64,000 nt of DNA from Teratosphaeria epicoccoides. Its lineage: Eukaryota > Ascomycota > Dothideomycetes > Mycosphaerellales > Teratosphaeriaceae. Positions 52,683 through 62,372 of this stretch are shown piece by piece. The translations under genes were made by a program, and so were the position numbers. The notes under the pieces were generated by a model. It did no database searches. It was not told the DNA's origin and was given only the letters and a program-made list of their open reading frames with translations. Positions within the stretch are counted from its first letter, which is position 1. The number at the start of each line of letters is the position of its first letter. Location: contig JADDMT010000010.1 in assembly GCA_021401465.1 (NCBI GenBank), positions 310,001-374,000 of the forward strand, in the 5' to 3' direction.

Positions 52683-53859
52683 CTAATTGATCAGCTTACC
52701 ATAGAACGGGATGCCCAGCTGTGTGAGCAGCAACCTCGCGTCGCTGTCCGTCTTGGCGGTCGTCTTCACGAAGACGTGGAAACCAGGGATCATCTTGGGC
52801 GGGTACCTGTGCAAGCAATCAGCACACATCGTCTTTCCAACGCATTGCCCATCGACGCGACACGACTCACGCATCATAATTGACCTCGACCTCCGGAAAC
52901 AACGCCGCCTGCTCCGGAGTGAACCCAAACCCCAACGTCCCACTCTCATCCCCCGAACTGCCTTTCACCCCCCTCCAGTCCTTGATCTTCGGCATCACCA
53001 CATCCACGCACTTGCCCAAGAAATCCCACATGCCCTCCCCTCTCAACTCACACGTCGCGCTCAAAAACTGCCCCGCCCGGATTCCAAAGCCAGCCTCGCT
53101 CTTCTTCACCGCATGCGTCGTCACCCTCACACCCGTCACAGCCTGCAACACCATACTCGCGACGTGCAAATGCGCACTATCCTCCATCGCCCCCTTGACC
53201 ATGGTGTGCACCACGATCTTCTCGACCGTGGGTATATTGCGGAATGTGATCCGTTTCCTCAGCGGGCGCAGGGCGTCGCGGCCGCGGGGGCCGCGCAGGG
53301 GTCGGTTCTTGTAGTAGGGACTCTCGCCGACCCACGGACGCAAGCGTTCGCCCTTGGGGCGCGGGACGTGGCCGGGCGGGAAGTGGGTGTATGCCAAGGT
53401 CATGAAGTCGGAGGCGAAGGTGGAGTCGTAGGTCTGCTCGACGCGGGGGAGCGAGAAGGGACCGGGGATGAACTCGCGCGAGGCGGGGTCGGACGACGGC
53501 AGCGGCTGATGGGGGTGGAGAGGGCCGCGGTAGTAGCGAGGAGAACGGTATTGGTATCTGTTGCTCTGTCAGCACGACGCTGGAGGGGCGGCGGTCGAGT
53601 CGGAGGACCTGCTGGATGGCAGCCGCTTCTGCCTCTTCCTCGCCGTAGCCACTGGGTCGAATGATTCCGGAGTGGTTTGACTGGTTTCCAAGGCGTTGAT
53701 GACAAAGTCAGACTGCTCCAGCTCGCTGATATCCTGCTCGCCCTCTTTCGCCATGTCGGTCGCGTGGCCACGGCATTGTAATCGCGAGACCTGACAGAGA
53801 CGCCCTTTCGACGCATGAAAACGCTTCAGGAATGCCTGCGTGACTTCTGGTAATGCCAT
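52683..53859 (-). CDS. MRPL7: Mitochondrial large-subunit ribosomal protein uL5m
   Basis: Three exons: 53859-53609, 53557-52871 and 52806-52683. Introns are 51 nt (donor GTCCTC, weak; CTGAC branch; AACAG) and 64 nt (GTGAGT..CACAG). The join is exactly 354 codons (353 aa). The N-terminal ~60 residues are a presequence-like region. The conserved lead is KRLPSSRYQYRSPRYYRGPL and PSSDPASREFIPGPFSLPR. The uL5 core is PLRKRITFRNIPTVEKIVVH, LQAVTGVRVTTHAVKKSEAG and FGIRAGQFLSATCELRG. The last exon gives YPPKMIPGFHVFVKTTAKTD, the uL5 C-terminal strand. It binds 5S-like/central protuberance positions in the large subunit. The first donor is non-consensus, but only this splice restores SSRYQYR. Confidence 0.9.
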
Positions 53860-54224
53860 ATCGTGCTTGTCGACGACGACGGTGTCCGCATCAGCGCTCC
53901 GCCAGGAATCGAGTTCCGCTTTGCCCTTGCATGAGTCATGACCGATATAGGGATACCAACGCTACGACGGCACGGCATCATCGTTGTCTTGGATTATGGC
54001 GGATCTGGTTTCCGATTGCATACCGGCACCGATTACAAATGATGCTGCAGTATTGCAGGCACGTGGGACGTGAAATGGGCATTACACACCACACAGCAAT
54101 CATGATCGTCTATCACGCCATCACCAAATATGCGCCAGAGCCGTGCACCCACTTGTCACCATCGACCCGAACGCCTCGCTATGCTGCAAACAAGACCAGA
54201 CTCATGTCAGACACCCGACGCGCC
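53860..54224. other. intergenic region
   Basis: 365 bp between the start of the uL5m gene and the stop of UFD1, both minus strand. It should hold the uL5m promoter and the UFD1 3' UTR. Confidence 0.4.
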
Positions 54225-55334
54225 TCACTTCTTCTTCCTCAAAGTCTGTCCCTCGCCCTTGAACTGATTCCTCTGCTCGGCTTCAGCCTCGGCCTGCGCC
54301 TCCTTATTCTTCAACGGCTGGATCTCGTAGCCGAAGAAGAGTTTGCCTGGTGGTAACCGCAACGGCTGCGGTCCATTGCGGTTCTTGACCGTCTTCGGCA
54401 GAGCGCCCGCGGGTATGCTCACGCCGTGAGCACCCTGGATGGGCGTCGATGTGCCTGGTGTCGATGCAGGCGTGGATGCCACCGTCGAAGCCTTACCCTT
54501 CTTCGGCACCAGTCGGTTGCCTGTGCCAGAGAATGCGGCAGAGGCTTTCGCGTGTCCGACTGCCGCGGCGTCTGATGAGGGTGCAATCGCAGAGTAGTTG
54601 ATCGCTTGCGCCATCGTGCCGTGACTGTGGATGTGCCCGCCCTTTCCAGCCATCGCGCTGCTCACACTTCGCGGTGTGCTCGTCCCACTCGTCTTCCTCG
54701 GCTCTTCGTATCCCACAGGTGGTGCGAAATCGACCTCGAGATCCGTCTCCTGCACACTGATCGCCTTCTTCTCGCCCTCCGGCTTGACCTCCAATACCGC
54801 CACCTCATAGATCGTCTCGTTGTATGAGAACGTGAATACATCGCCCAGGGTCAGACAGGAGAAGTTCCGGAATGCAGTCTCGAGCACAGCTTTCGGATCC
54901 GAGATGTCAAGGAAGTTGGTGTTCTGTGCTTGCAGCTTGATGAAGGATCCAGGAGGCAGGTCAGTCGAGCGCATCTGCAAGAGGTCCCCGGGTTCGAGGA
55001 GGAGTGTCTGCATGAGCCAGAACGGGAGATAGCATCTGCCTTCCTCTGCCGTGAACTCCAGGACACCAGCGTGCGAGCTCTTGCCTTTGGCCCCGTTGAT
55101 GACCTCGAACAGCATGGGATATGTAATGTGGAGCTGCGTGAGCTTGTCAAGAGCTGAGGCTGGGAGAAACATCTTGCCGCCGTGATTCGCATTCTCTCGC
55201 TCCGGACCAGGCATCATGGCGATTGGATAGCATCGGTAGTATTCGTCGAACCGTCGCGGTCGCCCGCCGCGCGCCATCATCGCACGAGCATACATGCCTG
55301 CATCGTCGTCGCCGTAGCCAAATCCGTACGACAT
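54225..55334 (-). CDS. UFD1: Ubiquitin fusion degradation protein Ufd1
   Basis: Intronless, 369 aa from MSYGFGYGDDDAGM; an in-frame upstream ATG at 55376 would add 14 residues. The Ufd1 double-psi barrel is clear: RRFDEYYRCYPIAMMPGPER, GGKMFLPASALDKLTQLHIT, YPMLFEVINGAKGKSSHAGV, EEGRCYLPFWLMQTLLLEPG and LPPGSFIKLQAQNTNFLDIS. The C-terminal half is low-complexity Ser/Thr/Ala/Pro with short conserved Npl4- and Cdc48-binding stretches (LPPGKLFFGYEIQP). Ufd1 with Npl4 recruits the Cdc48/p97 ATPase to ubiquitinated proteins in ER-associated and nuclear degradation. Confidence 0.95.
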   Translation of the reverse strand: MSYGFGYGDDDAGMYARAMMARGGRPRRFDEYYRCYPIAMMPGPERENANHGGKMFLPASALDKLTQLHITYPMLFEVINGAKGKSSHAGVLEFTAEEGRCYLPFWLMQTLLLEPGDLLQMRSTDLPPGSFIKLQAQNTNFLDISDPKAVLETAFRNFSCLTLGDVFTFSYNETIYEVAVLEVKPEGEKKAISVQETDLEVDFAPPVGYEEPRKTSGTSTPRSVSSAMAGKGGHIHSHGTMAQAINYSAIAPSSDAAAVGHAKASAAFSGTGNRLVPKKGKASTVASTPASTPGTSTPIQGAHGVSIPAGALPKTVKNRNGPQPLRLPPGKLFFGYEIQPLKNKEAQAEAEAEQRNQFKGEGQTLRKKK

Positions 55335-56309
55335 GTTGGTGATGTTTGGGGAGGTGTGTGTCCAAGCGTTGTGCAAGCGATGTTTGGTGTGGAAGTTGCC
55401 GGCATCTCACAAGGTCACAGCTCGACATGTGAGAGCGTACGTCAGCGAGCGTCCGTATCGATACTACTTTCTCATTCACTCGACCTTGGCACATATAGTT
55501 TGTCCCCTACTGCTGCCCGGGCTTCGATACAATGGCTCGACATCAACTCGATTTGGGAAAGTCGCCGACGTGTCACAGATGGAGCCCCGGCATACGACAG
55601 CAGCTTGTACTCCGCCGGGCATTTCTGATGACAAGCTTATCTGGACGCAGCTGCACTGATGATATCCGAGGAACAGGCGCAGGTGCATGAAGTGACACAT
55701 GTGCTCCATCTGCCATTGCACAGCAGCTGCCGTGTGGCCCCCACGAGACGACGCGATCGTGTCAACCAGGGTTTGATGAGCAGGATTTGGAAGCATATAT
55801 ACTTATGCACACAGCCCCGCTGGTACGTTAGATGGTTTGACTCTATCTCAAGCAGTTGGCGACAGTTTTCTGGGGATACATGTACAAGATGAGAGCCGGC
55901 GCACTCATGTGAGCAGCCTCTGCAGATCGACCAATTACAGTGGTGCATGGCGCTCATGTCCTCCAAACGTTAAGTATCTGTACACCGTTGTCAGAGGTGT
56001 TTGCTGGCCTGCATCGTTGCAGGGCGTGGTTTGGCGCCGGTACGCAGCATTGCTGTCTGCAGCTTCGAGAAATTGGTTCCCACCGCAACAATGGCCATTG
56101 TTGCCCTGCATCGTGCAGCAATCACCATGATACTGTTTAATCACCGAACGCTGCCAGAGCTGTGAGGACTCGTGACGTGCAATGGGTACAAGAGGCTCCT
56201 TGGCGGCCCATTCTACTGATCGAGTTCTTCCCATCGACTCCTGCCTGACACACCAGAACCAGACACTTCTTCAACATTTTCTTGCCCTACAACGCAGACG
56301 ACAAGCGAG
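55335..56309. other. divergent intergenic region, UFD1 / NTF2-like
   Basis: About 975 bp. Both flanking genes start from it. No other gene recognised. Confidence 0.4.
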
Positions 56310-57071
56310 ATGCGTCTATCAATCCTGAATGCCCTGGCCGCTCTCGCGGCGGGCGCTGTTGCCGCTAGGTTCGGATCATGCCTCAGATATTGTGAGAAGC
56401 AGTCACGTTGATATCTGGTGCTCAGATGGAACAACATCAGCTCCAGCGAGAATGCCACCGTGTGCATGACCGATGATCAAGCCTCCCAAGTCGCCTCCAA
56501 CTTCGGCTCCCTCATCAGTGCATACTCAAATGCCTCGGCCGAAGCTTACCTGACCACCAACTACACCGACTACACCGACTCGGTGATCGAACTCATCAAC
56601 AGCGGTTGCAACGGCCCCCTGACGCTTGGCGAGGCTACTTTCGCAGGCCTGGAGGCCTTTGAGGCCGGTCAAGGCTCTCAACCAAACATCACGTTCAACC
56701 TTCTCAATGTTTGGTGCGTGCCGAATCCTTCCCCATATTCCCAATCCAAGATGACTGATCGTCCAATCAGGCACAACTGCGACACCGTCACACTTCGTTG
56801 GGAAAGCCCAAAGCCCAACCCCGACACCGCATCTGCGCCCGCCACCCAGGAAGCCGTGCGCGGGATCATCGTTCTCGAGACCACATACGAGGGCTCGGAC
56901 GCTCCGGAGCCCTTCAAAATCGACACTTCCTACTCCGAGTTCAACTCCGGTGCGTGGTTGGTCGACCTGGGGGTGTTTGTGCCGGCGGACTGCTCCAGCC
57001 CGGTCAAGCGAGATGTGGTCATGAGAGCTCTGCCAGTCATGATGCGGAAGCATGAGAGGAGAAGTGCTTGA
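56310..57071 (+). CDS. Secreted NTF2-like domain protein
   Basis: Three exons: 56310-56368, 56426-56713 and 56771-57071. Two introns of 57 nt each (GTTCGG..CTCAG; GTGCGT..ATCAG). The join is exactly 216 codons (215 aa). MRLSILNALAALAAGAVAA is a clear signal peptide ending in an Ala-x-Ala site. The mature part has CMTDDQASQVASNFGSLISA, NYTDYTDSVIELINSGC and ATFAGLEAFEAGQ, then WHNCDTVTLRWESP, VRGIIVLETTY and YSEFNSGAWLVDLGV, ending near DC. This is the fungal secreted NTF2-like family: a cone-shaped alpha+beta fold with Cys residues that may pair. Several NxT/NxS sites suggest glycosylation. Role unknown; small secreted proteins of this kind are often considered effector candidates, but nothing here shows that. 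Confidence 0.85.
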
Positions 57072-57537
57072 GCCTTTTCGGAGTCTGCGCCAGCATTTGG
57101 GGACGTCTGTGGAATGACACAAGAGTGAAAAGTTGTGTTGGCTTGTATATATCGAATATAGGTTGTTCAGCAGACGCAGACGCGATGACTGGCTCGCTTT
57201 CAAGCAACGGCAACGGGCGCATTCGGTTCGATTCATGTTGATATGGTCGTCCCGGACATAGCTCGGTGATCCCTCGGTACATGGCAGAGCTTCTCTGCAG
57301 CTTCCTTGTTCCATCTCTGTCTGGGCGCGTGATTGCCTGCTGCCATTCCCGACGAGAACATCCGTTGCTCTTGCACGGAAGCCTGCCTGAGGCGACCATG
57401 ACGCGGATGTATTTGCCATTGCTTTGTCAACTCGGACACGTGAGCGACTACACATCATGTAAGCAACTGCCCATCTGCCCAACACCATCTACGGCATCAA
57501 AGGTCCATCTGGCACTCACGTGAACACTTCCACTACG
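57072..57537. other. intergenic region
   Basis: About 465 bp between two plus-strand genes. No feature recognised. Confidence 0.4.
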
Positions 57538-58569
57538 ATGGCAGAGTCAAGCATATCTGGCAACAATGTCAAACGTAGGGGCCTTCGTGCCGGATATATG
57601 CCAGACCGGGTCAAGACCCCTGCATCTGCCAAGAATATCAACAAGACCGCAGCACCACACAGCACCCAGAAGACGACGACCAGGGCCATCCAAGCTGGCC
57701 GTCCTCCCCTGGCCAGAAAACCGCCAGCCCAGGTCTCCAAGCGCGTCACGCACACCAAGATCCGCCACTTCCACCAAAGCCAGAAGGAGCTCGCCAAAGC
57801 CGAGGCCAAAGGCGACGAGGTCAGAGCGGAAGAGCTTAGAAAGCGTCTCGAAGATCTCGGCGGCCTGCAAGCCTACCAGCAAGCCAGTATCCTCGGCCAG
57901 TCTCAGGAGCGCGGAGGCGACTCGTCGATCGTGCTGGTGCAGTGGCTCAAACCCGATGCCGCGGTTCTGAAGGCCCAGGAGCCGCGGCTGCGACTTCTGG
58001 AGGTCGGGGCGCTGTCGACGACGAATGCTTGCTCAAAGTCTGGATTGTTTGAGATGGAGCGGATCGACCTGTTCTCTCAGGCCGACGGTATCGTTCAGCA
58101 GGATTTCATGGAGCGGCCGCTCCCGACTCACGATTCCGAGCAGTTCGATGTCATTTCGCTCTCGCTTGTGCTCAATTTCGTGCCGGATGCTGAGGGCCGC
58201 GGCGAGATGCTGAGGCGCACCACGCAGTTCCTGCACAGACCCAAGCCACGCGAGATGCCTGCGTCGCTGCGGAAGACGTATCCGGCGCTGTTCCTGGTGA
58301 TGCCGGCGGCGTGCGTCATGAATTCTCGATATACGGATGAAGAGACGCTGATGCTCATCATGGCGAGTCTGGGGTATGTGCAGCTGCGGCGGAAGCAGAG
58401 TGCGAAGCTGGTGTATTACCTGTGGCACTTGAGGGACCCGCCGGTGCCCGAGGAGCAGAAGTTCAGCAAGGTTCAGGTCAATCCCGGGGGCGGCAGGAAT
58501 AATTTCAGCGTTGTGCTCAATGCATGTGATCTGGTCGGGACGAGGGATGCCGCGAAGCTGGGTCTGTAG
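57538..58569 (+). CDS. BMT2: 25S rRNA adenine-N1 methyltransferase Bmt2
   Basis: Intronless, 343 aa from MAESSISGNN; an in-frame ATG six codons upstream at 57520 is possible. The basic N-terminal region is nucleolar-like. The Bmt2 blocks follow: HQSQKELAKAEAKGDE, RLEDLGGLQAYQQASILGQS, RGGDSSIVLVQWL, LRLLEVGALSTTNAC (SAM motif I region), MERIDLFSQADGIVQQDFME, FDVISLSLVLNFVPDAEGRG and CVMNSRYTDEETLMLIMASL. In yeast Bmt2 makes m1A2142 in 25S rRNA. The fit is good across the whole length. Confidence 0.93.
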   Translation: MAESSISGNNVKRRGLRAGYMPDRVKTPASAKNINKTAAPHSTQKTTTRAIQAGRPPLARKPPAQVSKRVTHTKIRHFHQSQKELAKAEAKGDEVRAEELRKRLEDLGGLQAYQQASILGQSQERGGDSSIVLVQWLKPDAAVLKAQEPRLRLLEVGALSTTNACSKSGLFEMERIDLFSQADGIVQQDFMERPLPTHDSEQFDVISLSLVLNFVPDAEGRGEMLRRTTQFLHRPKPREMPASLRKTYPALFLVMPAACVMNSRYTDEETLMLIMASLGYVQLRRKQSAKLVYYLWHLRDPPVPEEQKFSKVQVNPGGGRNNFSVVLNACDLVGTRDAAKLGL

Positions 58570-58702
58570 TTCTTTTCTTTTTTTTGGTGGCATGTGTCAA
58601 CGAAATTGGTGGCAAAAAACCTCCGATATACCCCAGTCAGCAGTCGGTCGTATGGTCTGACCCTGACATATGAATCTTTGAACAGCCCTTGCATGTAGAC
58701 CC

Positions 58703-58811
58703 AGAAAGAGAGAGGGAGAGAGAGAGAGAGGGAGAGAGAGAGAGAGGGAGAGAGAGAGAGAGGGAGAGAGAGGGGGGGGGAGAGAGAGAGAGAGGGAGAG
58801 AGAGAGAGAGA
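58703..58811 (+). repeat. (GA)n/(GGGA)n purine tract
   Basis: About 110 bp of almost pure AG on the plus strand, mainly GAGAGAGG/GAGAGAGA units with one run of nine G near 58771. It lies in the tail-to-tail gap between BMT2 and SEC12. It creates meaningless Glu/Arg and Leu/Ser frames on the two strands. Confidence 0.95.
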
Positions 58812-59057
58812 TCAGAATGCAAGGCATTCTGGAGAAGATCCACAGATGCTCACGGCGGAGACACTGTTCCTAGTCTATCTACATGGCCGGACTGGCAGAA
58901 GTGGAGAAGCAGAATGGCGACCCGACAGTCGAAGCCTGGATCGAAAGTTCACGACAACTGAAAATTATCAGCACGACCGGGGAAATCACACCACACTACC
59001 GCCACCACTACCCTCACCCTCCATCTCACCGGTGGTCTACAACCTCCCACCCCGCTT

Positions 59058-61040
59058 TCAAAGCTCCCCAGCGATCGCCTCCCTGGCAACCTGCCCCACA
59101 ACCCCCGCATACTCACTAAAAAGCACCCCCATCAGCACCTTTTCCCCCTCGCCCTCCGCCCACTCCCCCGCCCGCCTCAACCTCTCCCTCCACAGCCCCT
59201 GCTGCTCCACACTCAACTGGCCCCACTCCCTCGCGCCCTTGCCCTCCTCGCTCCGCAGGTACTCCTCTTTACTCGCATGCATGTCCACCGCGATCGCCCC
59301 GGACCCGTCCGGCGCGTCTTTCACTACCAAAGCTTTCTTGGAGGGGACGAGCTCGTCCGAGTCCCCGGAGGTGATGGGGCGGAGGTGTTTGTGTATGAGT
59401 TTGCGCAGACGGCCTTTGAGGGGCGCGTCGAGCGGGGTGTTGCTTTCGACGATGTCGGCGACTTGGGCGACTTGATGGTAGGGGCGTGCGGCGCTGGCGG
59501 GTTGGTTGAGGAAAGAGCGGATGGAGGGGGGGAGGTGGCTGAAGGGTGCGACGGCGGAGTCGTCGGAGAAGCCGCCGAGGAAGCTTTGGAGGAGGAAGGC
59601 GGCGACGAGGACTATGAGGGTGCCGATGGCGACGAGGGAGGGTGTGCCCAATGGGCCTGAGCTTGGGTCGATGAGGACGTAGCGAGTGTTTGGGTCGGTG
59701 GGGTTGAGTGGTTTGAGGGGAAGGGTGTCGACGACTACGGAGTTTGCGAAGGATGTTGATGCGAGGCGGAGGTACTGGGTTGTGGGGTGGGTTTTGTTGC
59801 CGGGTATTGGTTTGGCATTAGGTCTGGTCGAGTCCTGAGTTGCGCGGACGGGCGAGTGGAAGGGCGACCAGAGGAGCTTGGTGATTGGTTGGTCGTGCAC
59901 GTTCTTCATCGTCAGGTACTTGACGAATGGAGTGAACGTCTGGCTTTGGGGAAGCAGATTGGTCGTGTAGATTTCGATGCTGATATCTTGGCCAGCCATG
60001 GCCACCACGAACTGCTGGTTTCCACCCTTGTCCGTATCCAGAGCACAGACGTCGAGGCCCGTGGCCGCCTTCACCCGGCGGGGTAGTTGCTTCTCGAAGA
60101 TGAGCGTCGCCGGTCCAGTTGGGTATAGATGTATGATGCGAAGGTCAGCGCCCGACTTGTTGGGCCGGTTGACGAGAGCCAGGATGTTCGTATCGTTCAG
60201 GAATCTCAGCGTCCTAAACTTGGGTCGTGAGGTGGGCGCTTCAGCAGCAGGCATTCCGTAGATGCGTCGAGGGCCCTTGGGCGTCTTCTCGACTTTCCTA
60301 GTGTTGAAGTCATACTTGTATGTCTGCTCGTAAATGTCGTAGTCGGTGCAGTATGCCAGGCTGAATTCGGAAGTCGACGGCTCCGCCAGGTCAAGGTCGG
60401 CGGCCTCGCTGGGCAGATCGATGCGAGCAATCACATCGGCCTCATCTGGTGTGGCGCTGGTGGCGTTGAAGACGATTAATTGATTCTGAGGGGCCAGGCC
60501 AGTGGCCACGGCGCCAATCCTTTTGGATGCAGTATCGCGTCTTTGAGCTGGGGAGAGTCGCAGTAATCGTTGGTATTGCTCTGGCTTCGGGGCAGGGTGT
60601 GGTCTGAACAAGGATCTTTGGCCGATGAGCTTGATGTCACCTTGAGTCGGGTCACTGCTGTCCTGCTCGACCTTCTGCTTCTTACGTGGAGGGTAGATGA
60701 TATCAAAGCTCCGGAGGTGTTCGTTCTTGCCAGCCTTCTGCTGTGCTTCGCTGGAGTTGATGCCGGCAAACGCGATCAGGCCATGCTTGGTGGCCAGATT
60801 GGCCAGTGACTGTATGGAGTCCTCATCGTTGCCCAGGTCTTTGGAGGCGACCTCGGCGATCTTGGTCCGATCGGAGACATCCAACACAGAAATGGTGTTC
60901 TTGACGCCGGACCTGCTCTCGCCCCCACCACCCCCTACGACGAGATAACCACGATTGTAGGGATCGAAGTCGGCAGCGTAGACCGGGTAGGATAAGGTTG
61001 TCTTCGCATAGGAGACATCCGACATGGATTGGCGGACCAT
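59058..61040 (-). CDS. SEC12: ER guanine-nucleotide exchange factor Sec12
   Basis: Intronless, 660 aa. The cytosolic N-terminal beta-propeller starts LSYPVYAADFDPYNRGYLVV and GGGGGESRSGVKNTISVLDV, the conserved Sec12 first blade with its potassium-binding Gly-rich loop. Weak WD-like blades continue (for example EFSLAYCTDYDIYEQTYKYD and FRTLRFLNDTNILALVNRPN). A single membrane segment follows (SLVAIGTLIVLVAAFLLQSF, near 510) with a lumenal tail of about 150 residues. Sec12 activates Sar1 to start COPII vesicle formation. Met6 (MSDVSYAK) is an alternative start. The gene is divergent from FCF2. Confidence 0.88.
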   Translation of the reverse strand: MVRQSMSDVSYAKTTLSYPVYAADFDPYNRGYLVVGGGGGESRSGVKNTISVLDVSDRTKIAEVASKDLGNDEDSIQSLANLATKHGLIAFAGINSSEAQQKAGKNEHLRSFDIIYPPRKKQKVEQDSSDPTQGDIKLIGQRSLFRPHPAPKPEQYQRLLRLSPAQRRDTASKRIGAVATGLAPQNQLIVFNATSATPDEADVIARIDLPSEAADLDLAEPSTSEFSLAYCTDYDIYEQTYKYDFNTRKVEKTPKGPRRIYGMPAAEAPTSRPKFRTLRFLNDTNILALVNRPNKSGADLRIIHLYPTGPATLIFEKQLPRRVKAATGLDVCALDTDKGGNQQFVVAMAGQDISIEIYTTNLLPQSQTFTPFVKYLTMKNVHDQPITKLLWSPFHSPVRATQDSTRPNAKPIPGNKTHPTTQYLRLASTSFANSVVVDTLPLKPLNPTDPNTRYVLIDPSSGPLGTPSLVAIGTLIVLVAAFLLQSFLGGFSDDSAVAPFSHLPPSIRSFLNQPASAARPYHQVAQVADIVESNTPLDAPLKGRLRKLIHKHLRPITSGDSDELVPSKKALVVKDAPDGSGAIAVDMHASKEEYLRSEEGKGAREWGQLSVEQQGLWRERLRRAGEWAEGEGEKVLMGVLFSEYAGVVGQVAREAIAGEL

Positions 61041-61337
61041 CGTGACGCTTCAGAGCCACTCGTCAATGCCTCCTACCAGGAACGCGGCGGTGATCAAGCA
61101 GACAGCGGTGACGGAGATGAAACGGAGGAGGAGGAGGAGTTGTGTAAACTATACAAAAATGCCACATTCGCAGTATGTACAAGTGTTGTGTTGATCGTTG
61201 TGGATGCACTTGTGAAAGTCACCCGCTGACCTCGACGTCACTGCCGCTTTGGGACAGTCCCGATCGGGCCGAAGCGCTTGCCGAGCCGGCCTAGATACAT
61301 AAATGTCTCCGTCACTGCGGCGACTACAACCTGCAAC
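61041..61337. promoter_or_regulatory. divergent intergenic region, SEC12 / FCF2
   Basis: 297 bp between divergent start codons at 61040 (minus) and 61338 (plus). Contains a GGAGGAGGAGGAG run at about 61125-61140. Presumably both promoters. Confidence 0.4.
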
Positions 61338-62278
61338 ATGAACGCTGACCCTGTCATGGCGGCGACAGAGAGTGTGTCAGTCCCGAGCAGACTCGCCACA
61401 ACAGATGGCGAGTTATCAGACGAACAGATCGAGAAGCTGCTGGTAAGGGCGACTGCTCGACTCCAAGAAAAGTCCAACTCCAAGGAAGATCTGGCCACCG
61501 CTACCATCAGGAACACCTTCAGACTGCCCAAGCTCGACGTTGGTGGTTTAGAGAAGCCGTATGTGTCCAGCAAGGGCGATGTAGCCACGGTCGACGCCCC
61601 GAGATTGCTGGAGGAGCAGCAGAGAAAGAAGGCGAGTGGCATTCGAAAGGTCGAGGATCCCGCCGCAAGCAAGAAGCTGGCTCTCGAGGTACGCATACTC
61701 ATGCTTTGTTCCGCTTGGCTATGAGGAAAACATTCCCAATCGACTTCCTGAGCGGAGTTCGGGCGCCGTCTTGGTCGCCTTTCCGCCAACATGAAGCTTT
61801 CTTTTCATAGTTACTCTGAGCCCACGCCACACACACACACAACTTGCTATTGCCTGACCAAGCTGAGCGTCTGCTGACAGCATGACAGAGAAAGAAAGCC
61901 ACTGCTGGCCCTGCCTGGTTCGACCTCCCCAAGACAAACTTGACTCCCGAGCTCAAGCGCGATCTCCAGCTGCTCAAGATGCGAAATGTACTTGACCCGC
62001 ACCGACATTACAAGAAAGAGGGCGGTAAGATGCAGGCACCCGAGTACAGTCAAATCGGAACCATCAAGGAAGGTCCGACCGAGTTCTTCTCCGGCCGCAT
62101 CCAGAACAAGCAGCGCAAACGCACGTTTGTCGAAGAGGTGTTGGCTGGTGAGCAAGAGACAGGACGTTTCAGGAGGAAGTATGGAGACCTGCAAGAGAAG
62201 AAAACCAGCGGCAAAAAGGCCTTTTACAAGGCACTCAAGGCCAAGAGAAAAGGTGGCGTGAAGAAGGGCTCGGGCTGA
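61338..62278 (+). CDS. FCF2: rRNA-processing protein Fcf2
   Basis: Two exons: 61338-61688 and 61889-62278. The intron is 200 nt (GTACGC..GACAG), with a CTGAC-like branch and an (AC)n run. The join is 247 codons (246 aa). The N-terminal half is helical (DGELSDEQIEKLLVRATARL). The conserved Fcf2 domain is GPAWFDLPKTNLTPELKRDL, LQLLKMRNVLDPHRHYKKEG and EYSQIGTIKEGPTEFFSGRI, then KRTFVEEVLAGEQETGRFRR and KYGDLQEKKTSGKKAFYKAL. In yeast Fcf2 is a small-subunit processome factor needed for early cleavages of 18S pre-rRNA. The exon 2 acceptor could alternatively be 8 nt upstream, but that breaks the frame. Confidence 0.93.
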
Positions 62279-62372
62279 AGTGCATCTCGCTCGACTGGCC
62301 CATGCCTTGTATGCGCGCCCCACGCATGCAAGCGCCTCGCTGCGCTATCGTAGTGGACTGGATCACTGCTGT

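Noticed and set aside
58597..58961. Leu/Ser and Glu/Arg repeat proteins at the GA tract
   Set aside because: Direct translations of the simple repeat, not genes.
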